64,000 nucleotides of DNA from Cunninghamia lanceolata (taxonomy: Eukaryota; Streptophyta; Pinopsida; Cupressales; Cupressaceae). Position numbers and translations under genes: made by a program. Where the stretch lies: assembly GCA_027924645.1 (NCBI GenBank), contig BSBN01000445.1:6803001-6867000 (forward strand), given 5' to 3'. Under the pieces are notes generated by a model that was not told the origin of the DNA, did not search any database, and worked only from the letters and a program-made list of their open reading frames with translations. Positions 1 to 10,228 of this stretch are shown here, one piece after another. How positions within the stretch are numbered: the stretch's first letter is position 1; the number at the start of each line of letters is the position of its first letter.

Positions 1-2
1 GT

Positions 3-1340
3 TTTGCATAGAAAAAAGGTATAGATTTTGATGAAATATTTTCTCTAGTTGTAAATATGACTTCTATTAGAACTATTCTAAGTCTTGTGGTTGCGGAAGG
101 CTTGCATCTTGAACAACTAGATGTGAAAACAACTTTTCTCCATGGGGATTTGGAAGAGGAAATATACATACAGCAACCATAGGGATATGAGGTCAAGGGT
201 AAGGAGGATTTTGTGTGCACGTTAAAGAAGAGTTTGTATGGCTTGAAACAAGCACCTCGGCAATGGTATTTGAAATTTGATAGTTTTGTGGCTGAACAAG
301 GTTACAAAAGATGTCATTCTGATTATTGTGTTTATTTCAAGAAATTGGGTAATGGTAACTATATTATCCTGTTACTTTATGTTGATGACATGCTTGTTGC
401 CGGGTCTAACATGCAACATATTAATGAACTTAAGAAGAAATTAGCAAATTCATGTGCTATGAAGGATTTGGGTGTAGCAAAACAAATCCTTGGTATGAGG
501 ATCACAGGGGACAGGACAAACAAAAAATTGTTTTTGTCCCAAAGTGAGTATGTAGAGAAGGTGTTGAAAAGGTTTAACATGCAGAATGCAAAAGCAGTTA
601 GTACACCTTTGCCTAGTCATTTTAAGTTGACTAAGGAGATGTGTCCAAAGACATAAGAGGAGGAAGACAAAATGTCTAAGATACCATATGCATCAACAGT
701 TAGCAGCTTGATGTATGCAATGGTATGTACAAGGCCGGATATTGCACATGTAGTGGGAGTTGTGAGAAGATATATGAGCAATCTGGGAATGGAACATTGG
801 AATGCGGTAAAATGGATTCTCTAATATTTGAGAGGTACTACCTCAAAGAAACTATGTTTTGGAGGAACAAATTCTTCTCTAAAAGGATATGTTGACTCTG
901 ATCTAGTAGGTGATATTGATAGCAGGAGGAGTACTACAGATATTGCTTTTACTGTAGGAGGTACTATAGTCAGTTGGATTTCACGGCTGCAAAAGGTTGT
1001 TGCACTTTCAACCACTAAAGCTAAGTATGTTGTTGCTACAGAAGCTACCAAGGAGATGATTTGGTTACAACATTTTATGGAGGAATTGGGGCAACGACAA
1101 AAAGATAGCCTTTTGTACACTGATAGCTAGAGTGCCATTCATCTTGCTAAGAACTCAGCTCTGCATTCAAAAACTAAGCATATACAACTCAAATACCACT
1201 TCATCTAGTCAGTTTTGGAGGATGGACAGTTGAAGCTGGAGAAAATTCACACAAGTGAGAATCTTGTAGATATGTTCACAAAGGCAGTTACATGGAAGAA
1301 ACTAATTTCCTCATCAGTTTCTGTTGGCCTTCAAGATTGA
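3..1340 (+). pseudogene. copia reverse transcriptase-RNase H (C-terminal pol), decayed
   Basis: One reading frame runs from base 3 to a TGA near 1340. It shows classic copia motifs in order: QLDVKTTFLHGDLEEEIY, the SLYGLKQAPRQW motif, the catalytic LLYVDDMLVAG near 370-400, the STPLP and Y.S.V.SLMYAM..TRPDIA segment, then an RNase H region (GYVDSDLVGD, SWISRLQKVVALSTTKAKYV, HIQLKYHFI). In-frame stops occur near 9, 183, 654, 822, 1129 and 1209. I see no frameshift, so the gene decayed by point substitutions. The product would have copied element RNA into DNA inside the virus-like particle. It is non-functional as read. Confidence 0.93.
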
Positions 1341-1472
1341 TAATGGTGGACATAAGAAACCAACTAGGCCTGTAATCCAGTGGGAGCTACAAGTGCAGCG
1401 GTGTCATCCAAGATCAGTCTCCAAGTGGGAGATTGTTTGGTGGGGAGCCTGATCAGTCTCCAAGTGGAAGAT

Positions 1473-1867
1473 TGTTGGTATTTGGTGACTGATCATTCAA
1501 GTATTGTACACTCGTAACGTATTCTCATTGGGGTTCGGAGTCGGTTGTTAATTTTTCTTAATCGACAAAAGAAAAGACATAAGAAAAATGGCATTGTAAA
1601 ACCCTAATTCTAGAAGCTTCCAAAAGGCTTGATATAAGCAGCTGGGATGTATGTTGCGGGTGTGGAATTCATGAGAATGTAATATGTTTGCACTGGATAA
1701 TAAAATCATTGGATGGCTAAGTTTCTATGGATTTAGCCCATATTGGGTGAACCACGTTAAATTTTTGTGTTGATCTCTTTTGTGTTGTTCTTCATTATTA
1801 TATTTGGGTTATTTAATTTGCATATAATTATTAGTGCTTATTGCTCTGATCTGCCTGAACCCTAGCA
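1473..1867 (+). repeat. copia 3' LTR (probable)
   Basis: Two similar purine-rich stretches of the form CAAGTGGRAGATTGTT end just before 1434 and 1473. Either could be the polypurine tract, and the LTR would start with the TGTTGG at 1473 (or TGTTTGG at 1434). The end is set at AGCA (1867), where homology to element 2 begins. The length of about 395 bp is normal for a copia LTR. Both borders are uncertain because the partner LTR is off-window. Confidence 0.5.
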
Positions 1868-4513
1868 AAAGATAATATGGCTATCAAATAGACCTATAGC
1901 CCATCAAACCAAAGACTACCTATTTGGCTTGGGAGATATAGAATCTCAAAAGAAAGCCATCCAGGGTTTCTTCAAATCTTTTTAGGAGAATGCAGGCAAG
2001 AGAGAGGATACAGTAGTAGAGAAGTATCATAATGACATTACCTTCTTAGTAACAAAATATGCATGCATAATGGAGGTTGTTGAGCCTAGGACTATGTGGA
2101 TACTGGAACTTGGTTATGAGGTGCCTCTAGACCAAATAATTGGTCTAGTAGACATACTACTGAAAAGTCCTAAGGATCCCAATGAAGAAAGATTTGGGAC
2201 TTACCAAGAAAAATCTTTGAAAAACTCACATGGAATAGACCATGCCCCAAACCAAGAAGAAAATTCAAAAGATAGTTGAAGAGTATGCTGAAAGTATAGG
2301 CATATCTAGAGAACAAGTACATTAAGCAAGAGCTAGAGTTGAGGAAGAATCTAGTACTGCTAAGACTGCATTTAGCACAAAAAGATCAAGTAGAACAGTT
2401 ACCGCCCCTCTAGCCACTAGTGAAGCGAAGAGAAAGGAGACTAGTACCCCTATAGAGTATACTAGTGCTCTGATAATGGTGAAATCCTCTTCGGTGAAGC
2501 CAAGAACAAGATTTTCTACTTCCTCTAATATTACCTCCAAAGCCACACCAATAGCCACCCCTAAGTAGAATGAAGAAACCAATGCTTTCGTACAACAATA
2601 AGTTGTAAGGAAGAGAAGGGTTAAGGGAAATGAAGTTAGAAAGGACTATGTAATTCATGATGATATTGATGAAGAAGAAGAAGTGGAAGAACCTAAACTA
2701 ATCTGGAAGAGGACAAAAGATGCTTCACAAAGTGAAGCAAGTGCCAAGAGAAGAAAGACTCAGATTATAGAATCTGAAAGTGAAGAATACATAGAGAAAG
2801 AAATGAAAGTATTTGTCAAGCATATGAAGAAAAAGAAGAAAGGGGAGTCAAGCAAGAAGCCTATGGTTGAAAGTCAAATGGAAGAACCACTAAAACTAGT
2901 AAGTTCTCACTCTCCAATGAGACTAGATGCTCTATTGGCAAATATTGCACAACATGATGCTTTAACAGGTACTAAAAATTTGTATAATGAAGCTAATGAT
3001 GCAGACAAGGCCATTATAATTGAGGCAATTATAAAATATATCATAATATATGAAGTTGATATGAAAGACATTGCCACTCAAGTTCCTACGGAAGTGTGGA
3101 AAATTCTGATGGATAGAAGAGGAGAAGCATTTGAGGAAAAAGGGAAAATAAAAGAATTTGCTTTGAAAAGCATTGATATTTCTTTGACAAAAGAGAATAA
3201 GGCCACATTGGCCATGATATACTTAAAGGAACTAAGAACAAAGAAGAGAGTGAACACTCTCATGAGTAAAGACAAAGATGACTTTGATAGACTACAGAAG
3301 GAAGTTGTAGATAAGATTACTGACCTGGCACAAAGGCTGGGTATGACCCTTTAAGGAAAAGAGAGGAAGAACTTGCCAAAGACAACACTCCTTAGAAAGA
3401 TGATGCTCAATTTGAGCATGCAGATGTCAACAAATCTCCAAAAGAAAAGAAGGAAATAGAGGATGAAATAAATGTAGTAAATGTTGTTGCCACCTCTCCT
3501 ACTCCTCTGAAAAACAAAATAGATAATGAAGAGATGAGAGAGCCATCAAAAGATAGGATAGTTGAAGAAAAAGAAGAACAAAATGAAGACTCTATTCCAT
3601 GAAATGAAGAAGGAGAAGTACATGATGGGAACTTCCCTCTGGAACTCCTAATTCTCATATAATATCTGAAGAGGAGAAAAAAGATAAGGTGGGTGAATGT
3701 TCTGGAGTCTCTCCATTAGACTCCATCAGAGAATTTTTGGTGAAGCAAAGGCAATCACAAATCATGTCTTCACCGCAACTTCTACAAGTGCCATCCTTTG
3801 ATGGACAAATTAATTTATCTAGCATTTCTCCTTTGCAAAAACATCAACTGGGAACAATCCTTCAAGCAATTGCTTAGGAAGCAATTTTGCAGTCTCACAT
3901 AGAAGGTAATGAGCTAATGGATGAAGCTATGAAATTTTTTGAGAATATAGTACCCAATATTAAGAGAGATGTCTCATTATCTCCTCCACTTCAAATGAGA
4001 AAACTAATGGAGTTTGTAAATAGTCACTTTGAATCTTTTGAGAAAGTAGTGGAGAAGAAGGTCAGAGAAGAGTATGATAATTTGAGGCTAAAGAATTAAC
4101 AGATAAGTGCTCCAAGGCACACATTTTGTTAGATAATAGTGTAAAGAACATTCAGAATGCCATAAGTGATGACAATGCATTATATTGATTTTTTTTTATC
4201 CTGGCCTATAACTACTAAGGAAATAAAAGACAAAACTGAAGGCCTTGAGACATAATTGGTAAAAATCTCCAGAACCTATGATCCCTTGAAAGATATAAAT
4301 AGAGATTTTAGAGCAGAAGTGGAAAAGAATCATGCCCTAATAAATAAATTGCAGAGTCAAAAGGAGTCTATAAAAGACCAAATGAGTCAGCTAAGAGTGA
4401 TAGTTAGTTTTAAGATGGCTTCTTTGATTGGTTTGTTAAGAGAGGCTGAAAAAGTTGGGAAGATGACTGAGGTTCCTACAATAGTGGATAAAGCAGAAGA
4501 ATTTCTCTTGTAG
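1868..4513 (+). pseudogene. element 1 ORF2, 3' part (unrecognised retroelement protein)
   Basis: Broken reading frames are collinear with 11041-14480 of element 2. Pieces include MEVVEPRTMWILELGYEVPL (from 2070), a lysine/glutamate-rich basic stretch (2683 on, KHMKKKKKGESSKKP), a helical region (NEANDADKAIIIEAIIKYII), and coiled-coil-like tails to 4513. I see no reverse transcriptase, integrase or protease motif. The piece at 2683-3354 stays open for 223 residues, as does its counterpart in element 2. Function is unknown. It occupies the position normally held by pol. Confidence 0.7.
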
Positions 4514-4952
4514 ATAAATGGACAGATACAGATATTATACTATGCAAAGGTATAGTGGGACTCAACAGTAATTCAATTAAAGAATATCTATAAAGACATC
4601 TTTCCCACAAATTAGTAAGTTTTTCATTTTCTGATTTTCCTGTATATATATGAAGAAGGTTAGAAGGAAACAATTTTGATATCTTCGTGTATAGAAATAA
4701 GATATTAAGGGAGAGTCAATTTAGTTTGTATATACTAGCTAGTCAAGGGGAGATTTGGTGCAAAGTTTGCTTTATACACCCTTTTCTATTGATGCCAAAG
4801 GGGGAGAGAAAGAAATGCAAAAAAGATGCTTTGGAAGAGAGAGGAATATGTGTACAAGGAAGGGGGAGTGCAAGTTTTTGGTAGAGTTCAGTCTTGATGG
4901 TTTTTCATATTTTTCACATCATATGTTGTCATCAATGACAAAGAGAGGAGAT
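4514..4952 (+). other. element 1 3' untranslated region and polypurine tract
   Basis: Non-coding sequence between the end of ORF2 and the LTR, collinear with 14500-14818 of element 2. It ends in the purine-rich AAAGAGAGGAGAT directly before the LTR start, a slightly degraded version of the element 2 tract. Confidence 0.7.
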
Positions 4953-6658
4953 TGTTGCAAGTATGTGTAGTTGCAGCAAATAGTGTTGCCGTTGGTGTTG
5001 TCATTGATGTCAACATGTTAGTCTATTGTTGTCATTAGTGTCAATTGGTTGACCACAGATAAGGATAAAGTTTGGCTTCAAAGAGTAAAGATATAGTGGT
5101 TCGAAGAATAGCAAAGCCAGTAACATCACATTACAGAGACAGTGACAACAAAGAATAATGGTACAGTGATATGGAAAGTATGAACCAGACATAAGGAGAC
5201 TGTTGTGCATATTATCTTGGTTGGTAATTTTGCAAGAGGGTTCGATCCTCTTCCTTACAAGATGATTTTATCCTCCATAGAAGACTATTGTGCAAGAAGA
5301 GTTGATCCGGTAAGAAGATATGTTATGAAATTTGGCTAAGTGTCAGTCTGGTAAAACTAAGCTACAAAGTTCTGGTAATTAGGTCTGCATCGTTCTGCTA
5401 TTGAAAATCTTGCTCTGTAGTTCTGGTATATGGTTATTATTCATTGGATACATCTAACTCTAGAATTTTTCTTACTAATGATCTCTGGTGTCAAAGTTGT
5501 GAACAATAGAAGTCTAGCCTAACAGAGTATAGTTGTTTCTGGTACAAAGCATGTAAGTAAATAGATTCACATTTCTCTGGCATGAAATATCTTTCCTTAC
5601 AATTGTAAGGTGTTGATAGTTAATATTTAGAGAGTCCAAATCTAAAGGTTCAGGTCCTGAAGTCCTTCAGAATGAGAGTTAGAGTTGACAAAGTATCACA
5701 CTTTGTATAGATAGTGCATTGACAGTGCCAGTGATGCTGTGAGTTACTAAGCATTTCACTACAAGTGAATGGTTTGCTATGCAGATTTGAGGATAAGATA
5801 ATGAATGTCTATAGCATGTATATTCCAAGTTTTAAGCATTTTGGAGGTCTGCATATAGTTTTTTGAATTGACAGATAGTCTATATTGTTGTTGTCTTGCT
5901 AGTGGAGCCAACCTGAAGGTGTTAATGTTGTGCGAAGGGTAAATATGCTTTGAGGAGTTAAGTGGGAGCTATTTTAGGTCCATGCCAACCTATCTCAAAG
6001 TTTTAATCTTAGCATGAAGCGTGTGTGAATATTTGGGGCCAACAAGTGCTATATGGCATGTTTTGCACATCACATCCAATTAGGATGACCTAATTAATGT
6101 TGTTGTGAAAGAAGTGGATATATATGAAGGATTGTTTTCAATGTTTTAGTTGTATGAGAATGAGGTGTGATCTAAGTGATGTGATAGGTTCTTATGGATG
6201 CAAATTAAGTGAATATAGAGTAGCGTTGTATTTCAGAATAGTGTGCTGAGTATTGTTCTATAACTTGTGCTTCAATGGAACTGTACTCCATGCATATGTC
6301 AGATGCAATTATAATAGTTCAAATCTTGGCAGTGAGCCACTTCTTCTATTTCTTTCTTTTAGGACAATGAGTCCTTTAGCAGTGAGCATTCTTGGACAGT
6401 GAGTCCACCAACTATATCAACCTTAACTAGTTGCCTTATTAAAATATATATTTTGAGCTAATACTCACCGTAGTTTTTCCCTTTTTGGGTTTTCCATGTA
6501 AAAATCCTGGTGTTCATGTGTTATGAGTTGTGGTTGTTTGTTTTATGCTTAATTTCCTTCACTACAATTATTTATGTTAAATGGATTAAATTTTTGAAGG
6601 GTAAATAGTTTAAGAGAATACTGATTCACCCCCCTCTTAGTATTATGGGTGTTCAACA
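4953..6658 (+). repeat. element 1 3' LTR (1706 bp)
   Basis: Begins TGTTG and ends CAACA, the short inverted termini shared with LTRs 6906-8611 and 14819-16506. Shared internal blocks include the TTCGATCCTCTTCCTTAC segment (5237 on), CCAATTAGG...GACCTAATT (about 6080), the run of AGTGAG..TCC repeats near 6360, and the TTTTTCCCTTTTTGGGTTTTCC block near 6475. Confidence 0.9.
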
Positions 6659-6905
6659 GGTTAGAAAGCCAAGAGAGAGCTTAACATTATCATGTTATTT
6701 TTGACTTGTCATTGAAACAAGTGCAAACCTAATGGGGAGCACACTCAAGATTATGTAAAAAAATTTACAATCTACAAAAACATGTCTTTATATGTTCAAA
6801 ACTTAGTCCAAATCTTTGGGTTGGAAGCCCAAGGAAAATCCAAGCCAAAGGCTTCAAAATTACCAAAGAAGACAATAATGCGAGTGCGTTATAACATGCT
6901 TGTGT
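6659..6905. other. spacer between elements 1 and 2, with left arm of a split palindrome
   Basis: No coding sequence recognised. The last 30 bases before the target duplication (6871-6900) are the inverted complement, about 23 of 30 matching, of 16537-16566 on the other side of element 2. The final five bases TGTGT (6901-6905) are the left target-site duplication. Confidence 0.7.
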
Positions 6906-8611
6906 TGTTGACTGTATAAGTATGCATGATGTGGTAGAGAATGTTAAGCATGATGTTAGGTAGTGTTGTCATTGATGGAAACAAAGTTTGTTATATGATG
7001 GCAATAGAGATTATAGTATTGTCATTGTTGGCAGCAAAGGGTCAAGATACATTGGTCTGGAAAATAGCATCACAGGTCAAAGACAGTGATGGAAAAGGAT
7101 AAAGGTAGAGTTTTCCGAAAAGTGTTAACTAGACATAAGGAGACAATTGTACAGAACAATTTGATTGGTAATTTACAAGAGGGTTTGATTCTTTTCCTTA
7201 CAAGATGAGTTTATCCTCCATAAAAGAATACTGTGCAAGAAGATTTGATCTGATAAGGAGATATGTTATGGAATTTGGCTAAGTGTTAGTTTGGTAAAAC
7301 TAAGCTACAGAGTTTTGGTGATTTAGTTCGCATAGGTTCCCTATTGAAGTTATTGCTGTGTGGTTCTACCATGTGGTTATTGGTCATTTGATACATCTAA
7401 ATCATGAATTTTGCTTACTAATGATCTCTGTTGTGAAAGATGTGAATAGCAGAAGTCCAACCTAACAGAGTACAGTTGTTTTTGGTACAAAGCATGTAAG
7501 TAAATGGATCTGCATTTCTTCGGCATGAAATATTTTTCTTTGCAGTTGTAATATGTTGCCAGTGAATATTTAGAGAGTCCAAATCCAAAGTTTTAGGCCC
7601 TGAAGTCCTTCGAAATGAAAGTTAAAGGTGACAAAGAATCACACTCTGTATTGACAGTGTTTTGATAGTGCCAGTGACACATTGAGACACTCCTCATTTT
7701 ACCGCAAGTAAAGAGTTTGTTGTGCAGACTTGAGGATAAGATTATGAATGTATGTAGCATGTATATTCCAAGTCTTAAGCTATTTGGAGGTTCACATACT
7801 GATTTGTGAAACAACAGATAGCTCATATTATTGTTATCTTGCTTGTGGAGCTGGCCTGAAGGAGTTGATGTTGTGTGGAGCTATGAAATGAATGAAGTGT
7901 TGTCATAAGAGATTCTATAGGTTGTGCTGACCTATATGAGTTTACTACATATTTTGGTTCTCTCTATAAAATATTTTGAATTGAGGTTTTGGCCGACAAG
8001 TTCTATTTGGCATTTTTTGCACGTTACACCCAATTAGGCCGACCTAATTGGTATTGTGAAAGAAGTGGATATATATGAAGGATTGTTTTTGATGTTTTAT
8101 GGTATGGATGATAGAGATGTGATCTGTGTCATGCGACAAGTGATTTTGGATGAAAATTGAGTGAATACAAAGCTGTGCAGTCTGGTATTTGAGAATAGCA
8201 TGATGAGTATTTTTTATACTTTGAGCTTTATTGGTGCTATACTCTATGCATATGTTAGATACAATTCTAACAATTCAACTCTAGCAATGAGCCACTTCTT
8301 CTATCTCCTTCTTTCAGGATAGTGAGTCCTTTGGTAGTGAGCATTCTTGGACAATGAGTCCACCAACTGTATCAACCTTAATTAGTTGCCTTATTAATAT
8401 ATATTGTGAGCTAATCCTCACTTTTGTTTTTCCCTTTTTGGGTTTTTCGCGTAAAAAACTTGGTGTTCGTGTGTTATGAGTTATGGTTGTATGTTTTATG
8501 CTAAATTTCCTTTACTGCAATTATATATGCTAAATGGACTGAATGTTTAAAGTGTAAAAGATTTAAGAGAATATTGATTCACCCCACTCTTAGTATTCTG
8601 GGTGTTTAACA
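6906..8611 (+). repeat. element 2 5' LTR (1706 bp)
   Basis: Starts TGTTGACTG and ends GTGTTTAACA just before the primer-binding site. It is collinear with 14819-16506 and 4953-6658. The last 250 bp (from about 8405) closely resemble the end of the 5' LTR of copia element D at 52916-54924. Confidence 0.93.
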
Positions 8612-8629
8612 ATTAGTATCAGAGCCAAG
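8612..8629 (+). promoter_or_regulatory. primer-binding site (initiator Met-tRNA type)
   Basis: The sequence ATTAGTATCAGAGCCAAG directly follows the 5' LTR. It differs from the usual plant copia primer site (TGGTATCAGAGC) by one base in the TGG. The same site with slight changes follows the LTR of element D at 54925. Confidence 0.88.
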
Positions 8630-8664
8630 TCCTTTGGAAGAAGCTTAACCGCTTAAGGAAGATC

Positions 8665-9876
8665 TTGGAGATTGAACACATGGCTACTAGAAGGTTATCT
8701 ATTCCTATGGAAGAGATTCTTGATGTTAATCTCATTGAAGAAGACTGTATGCTTGACAAAATAGGAGAACTTAATGTTGCTCTTGAAGATCTTGAAAGAA
8801 CTGAAGGAGAAAACATAGATCTGAAAGAAAATGTCAAGGAAGCAAATGAATGCATCAGGAAATTGAAAGACCAAGTCAAGAAGCTCAGAGACAAGCATAA
8901 GGAAGTCAATGAACAATTGGAGCAAGAAAATGGAACCATCACTAGTTTGAAGGTGCATGTTGAAGAGAAGAAAAGAATTAAGGAATGTCTTAATGCAGTT
9001 GTGAAAAGAAAATATGAAGAATGTACTAGGCTTGAAGAAGAGGTTGTGAATCTGAAGTCTAATCTAGAGAAAGCAAGGAGTCATGAAGAAAAATTCAAGA
9101 TGAGCACTGCAAAGCTTGATGAAATGATTGCAAATCAGAAAGGTCCAAATGATAAAGAGGGTTTACGATTTGAAAAAGGTGAAAGCTCAAATTCAGGTAA
9201 GACATCAAATCCTAAAAATAAAAGGAACAATGGCAAGTAGTTCCAGAATCAAAGGAATAAAGTTAGAAGACCACCGATTAGACAACCAAATGCTCAAAGG
9301 TACCCATCTTTCAATGGTGTATGTCATTATTGCAATAAGTATGGACACAAGGAAATAGTATGTAGAAGCAGGATAAATCAAAATATACCATCTTTTTTGG
9401 TGAATGCTTTACATGTAAGAAAGTTGGTCACAAAGCTAGTGAATGTAGGAGTCAAATGCGGAATGGCTATAACAATGATAGAATGGTTCAATCTTTCAAT
9501 GGCTACTATTATACATGCAATAGATTCGGGCATAAAGCTAATCAATATAAATCTAGAATGATTGGAAGAAATACTGGTCAGAGGAATGTTGTATGCCACA
9601 ATTGCAATAGTCCTGGACACACTTCTAATTTTTGCAAAAGCAAAAACATGAAGAAGGATAATTCAATAGAGAATAATGAACCTATACAAAGAGTTGATCT
9701 GACAGAAACAAAGAAGGAAATGAATAGGATTTGGATAAAAAAGGATGTAATAGAGGTTAAGGATATATATGAAGTTACATTCGATGTAGAAGCTTCCTCC
9801 AGAAACAAAGTTGAGAGCTTTGGCTCAGAGGGAGCTTTAATAAAAAAATTTCATGCCTTGCCAAAGAAAAGGTGTT
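8665..9876 (+). pseudogene. element 2 gag remnant: coiled coil plus CCHC zinc knuckles
   Basis: The first 190 residues are rich in lysine, glutamate and heptad-like leucines (NVALEDLERTEGENIDLKEN and following) and should form a coiled coil. Zinc knuckles follow: CHYCNKYGHKEIVCRS (about 9331), CFTCKKVGHKASECRS (about 9404), a degenerate one with Tyr replacing Cys (about 9508), and CHNCNSPGHTSNFCKS (about 9592). A stop at 9238 and a frameshift near 9390 break the frame. The coil, the 'LDEMIANQK' segment and the serial knuckles match the C-terminal half of copia (SIRE-like) gag. The N-terminal capsid (UBN2-type) domain is missing. The product would have bound RNA. Confidence 0.8.
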
Positions 9877-10228
9877 GATGCCTCAGCATAAGGATATATG
9901 GTATAATTCAACATGTTTGAACTGTTGAAGAAAAATCTGGTAGAAAATCTCATAATGCGGAAGATTGTGGAGCGCTTGTAGATGATTGTATATACAGAGA
10001 AAGGTTTGACAGCTTTACTAGACAAGGTATTCATGGTGAATTAGGTTAAGGGAAAAGGGGTTATAAGTAATTATACTTGATCAAAATTCATATTGCAATC
10101 AAATTTTCAAGCGAGGAAGAGCTGAGAAGTGCAACGAAAAAGAGTTCAAAGTGTCCCAAGATTCAGTGCCTTCAAACCCTAGTGCAACAAGGAAATAAAA
10201 TGTATTTTTTGGTTTGACCTATTTTACT
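9877..10228 (+). other. non-coding gap between gag remnant and ORF2 in element 2
   Basis: No sustained reading frame and no motif of protease or integrase was found here. A copia element would carry its protease and integrase in this position. Confidence 0.55.

Larger units (their letters stand above)
1..1867 (+). mobile_element. Ty1/copia retrotransposon, 3' part (cut by window edge)
   Basis: This is the 3' end of a copia element: reverse transcriptase and RNase H coding sequence, a purine-rich tract, then a short LTR. The 5' part lies outside the window. It adjoins sequence homologous to the interior of element 2 (around 11041), so it probably inserted into element 1. The right boundary near 1867 is inferred from where homology with element 2 begins. 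A target duplication cannot be checked without the missing 5' LTR. Confidence 0.8.
1868..6658 (+). mobile_element. element 1: 3' half of a pol-less copia-like element
   Basis: The interior from about 1868 aligns base for base, with indels, to element 2 from about 11041 onward. It is followed by an LTR (4953-6658) matching both LTRs of element 2. The 5' half and 5' LTR are missing from the window, displaced or removed by the copia element on the left. Element 1 therefore acts as an independent copy showing which parts of the family interior are shared. Confidence 0.85.

Noticed and set aside
5230..5262. A GGTTCGATCC string in the element 1 LTR resembles the B box of a tRNA gene.
   Set aside because: No matching A box, no cloverleaf pairing around it, and the element 2 LTR copies have GGTTTGATTC and GGTTTGATCC. 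It is ordinary LTR sequence.
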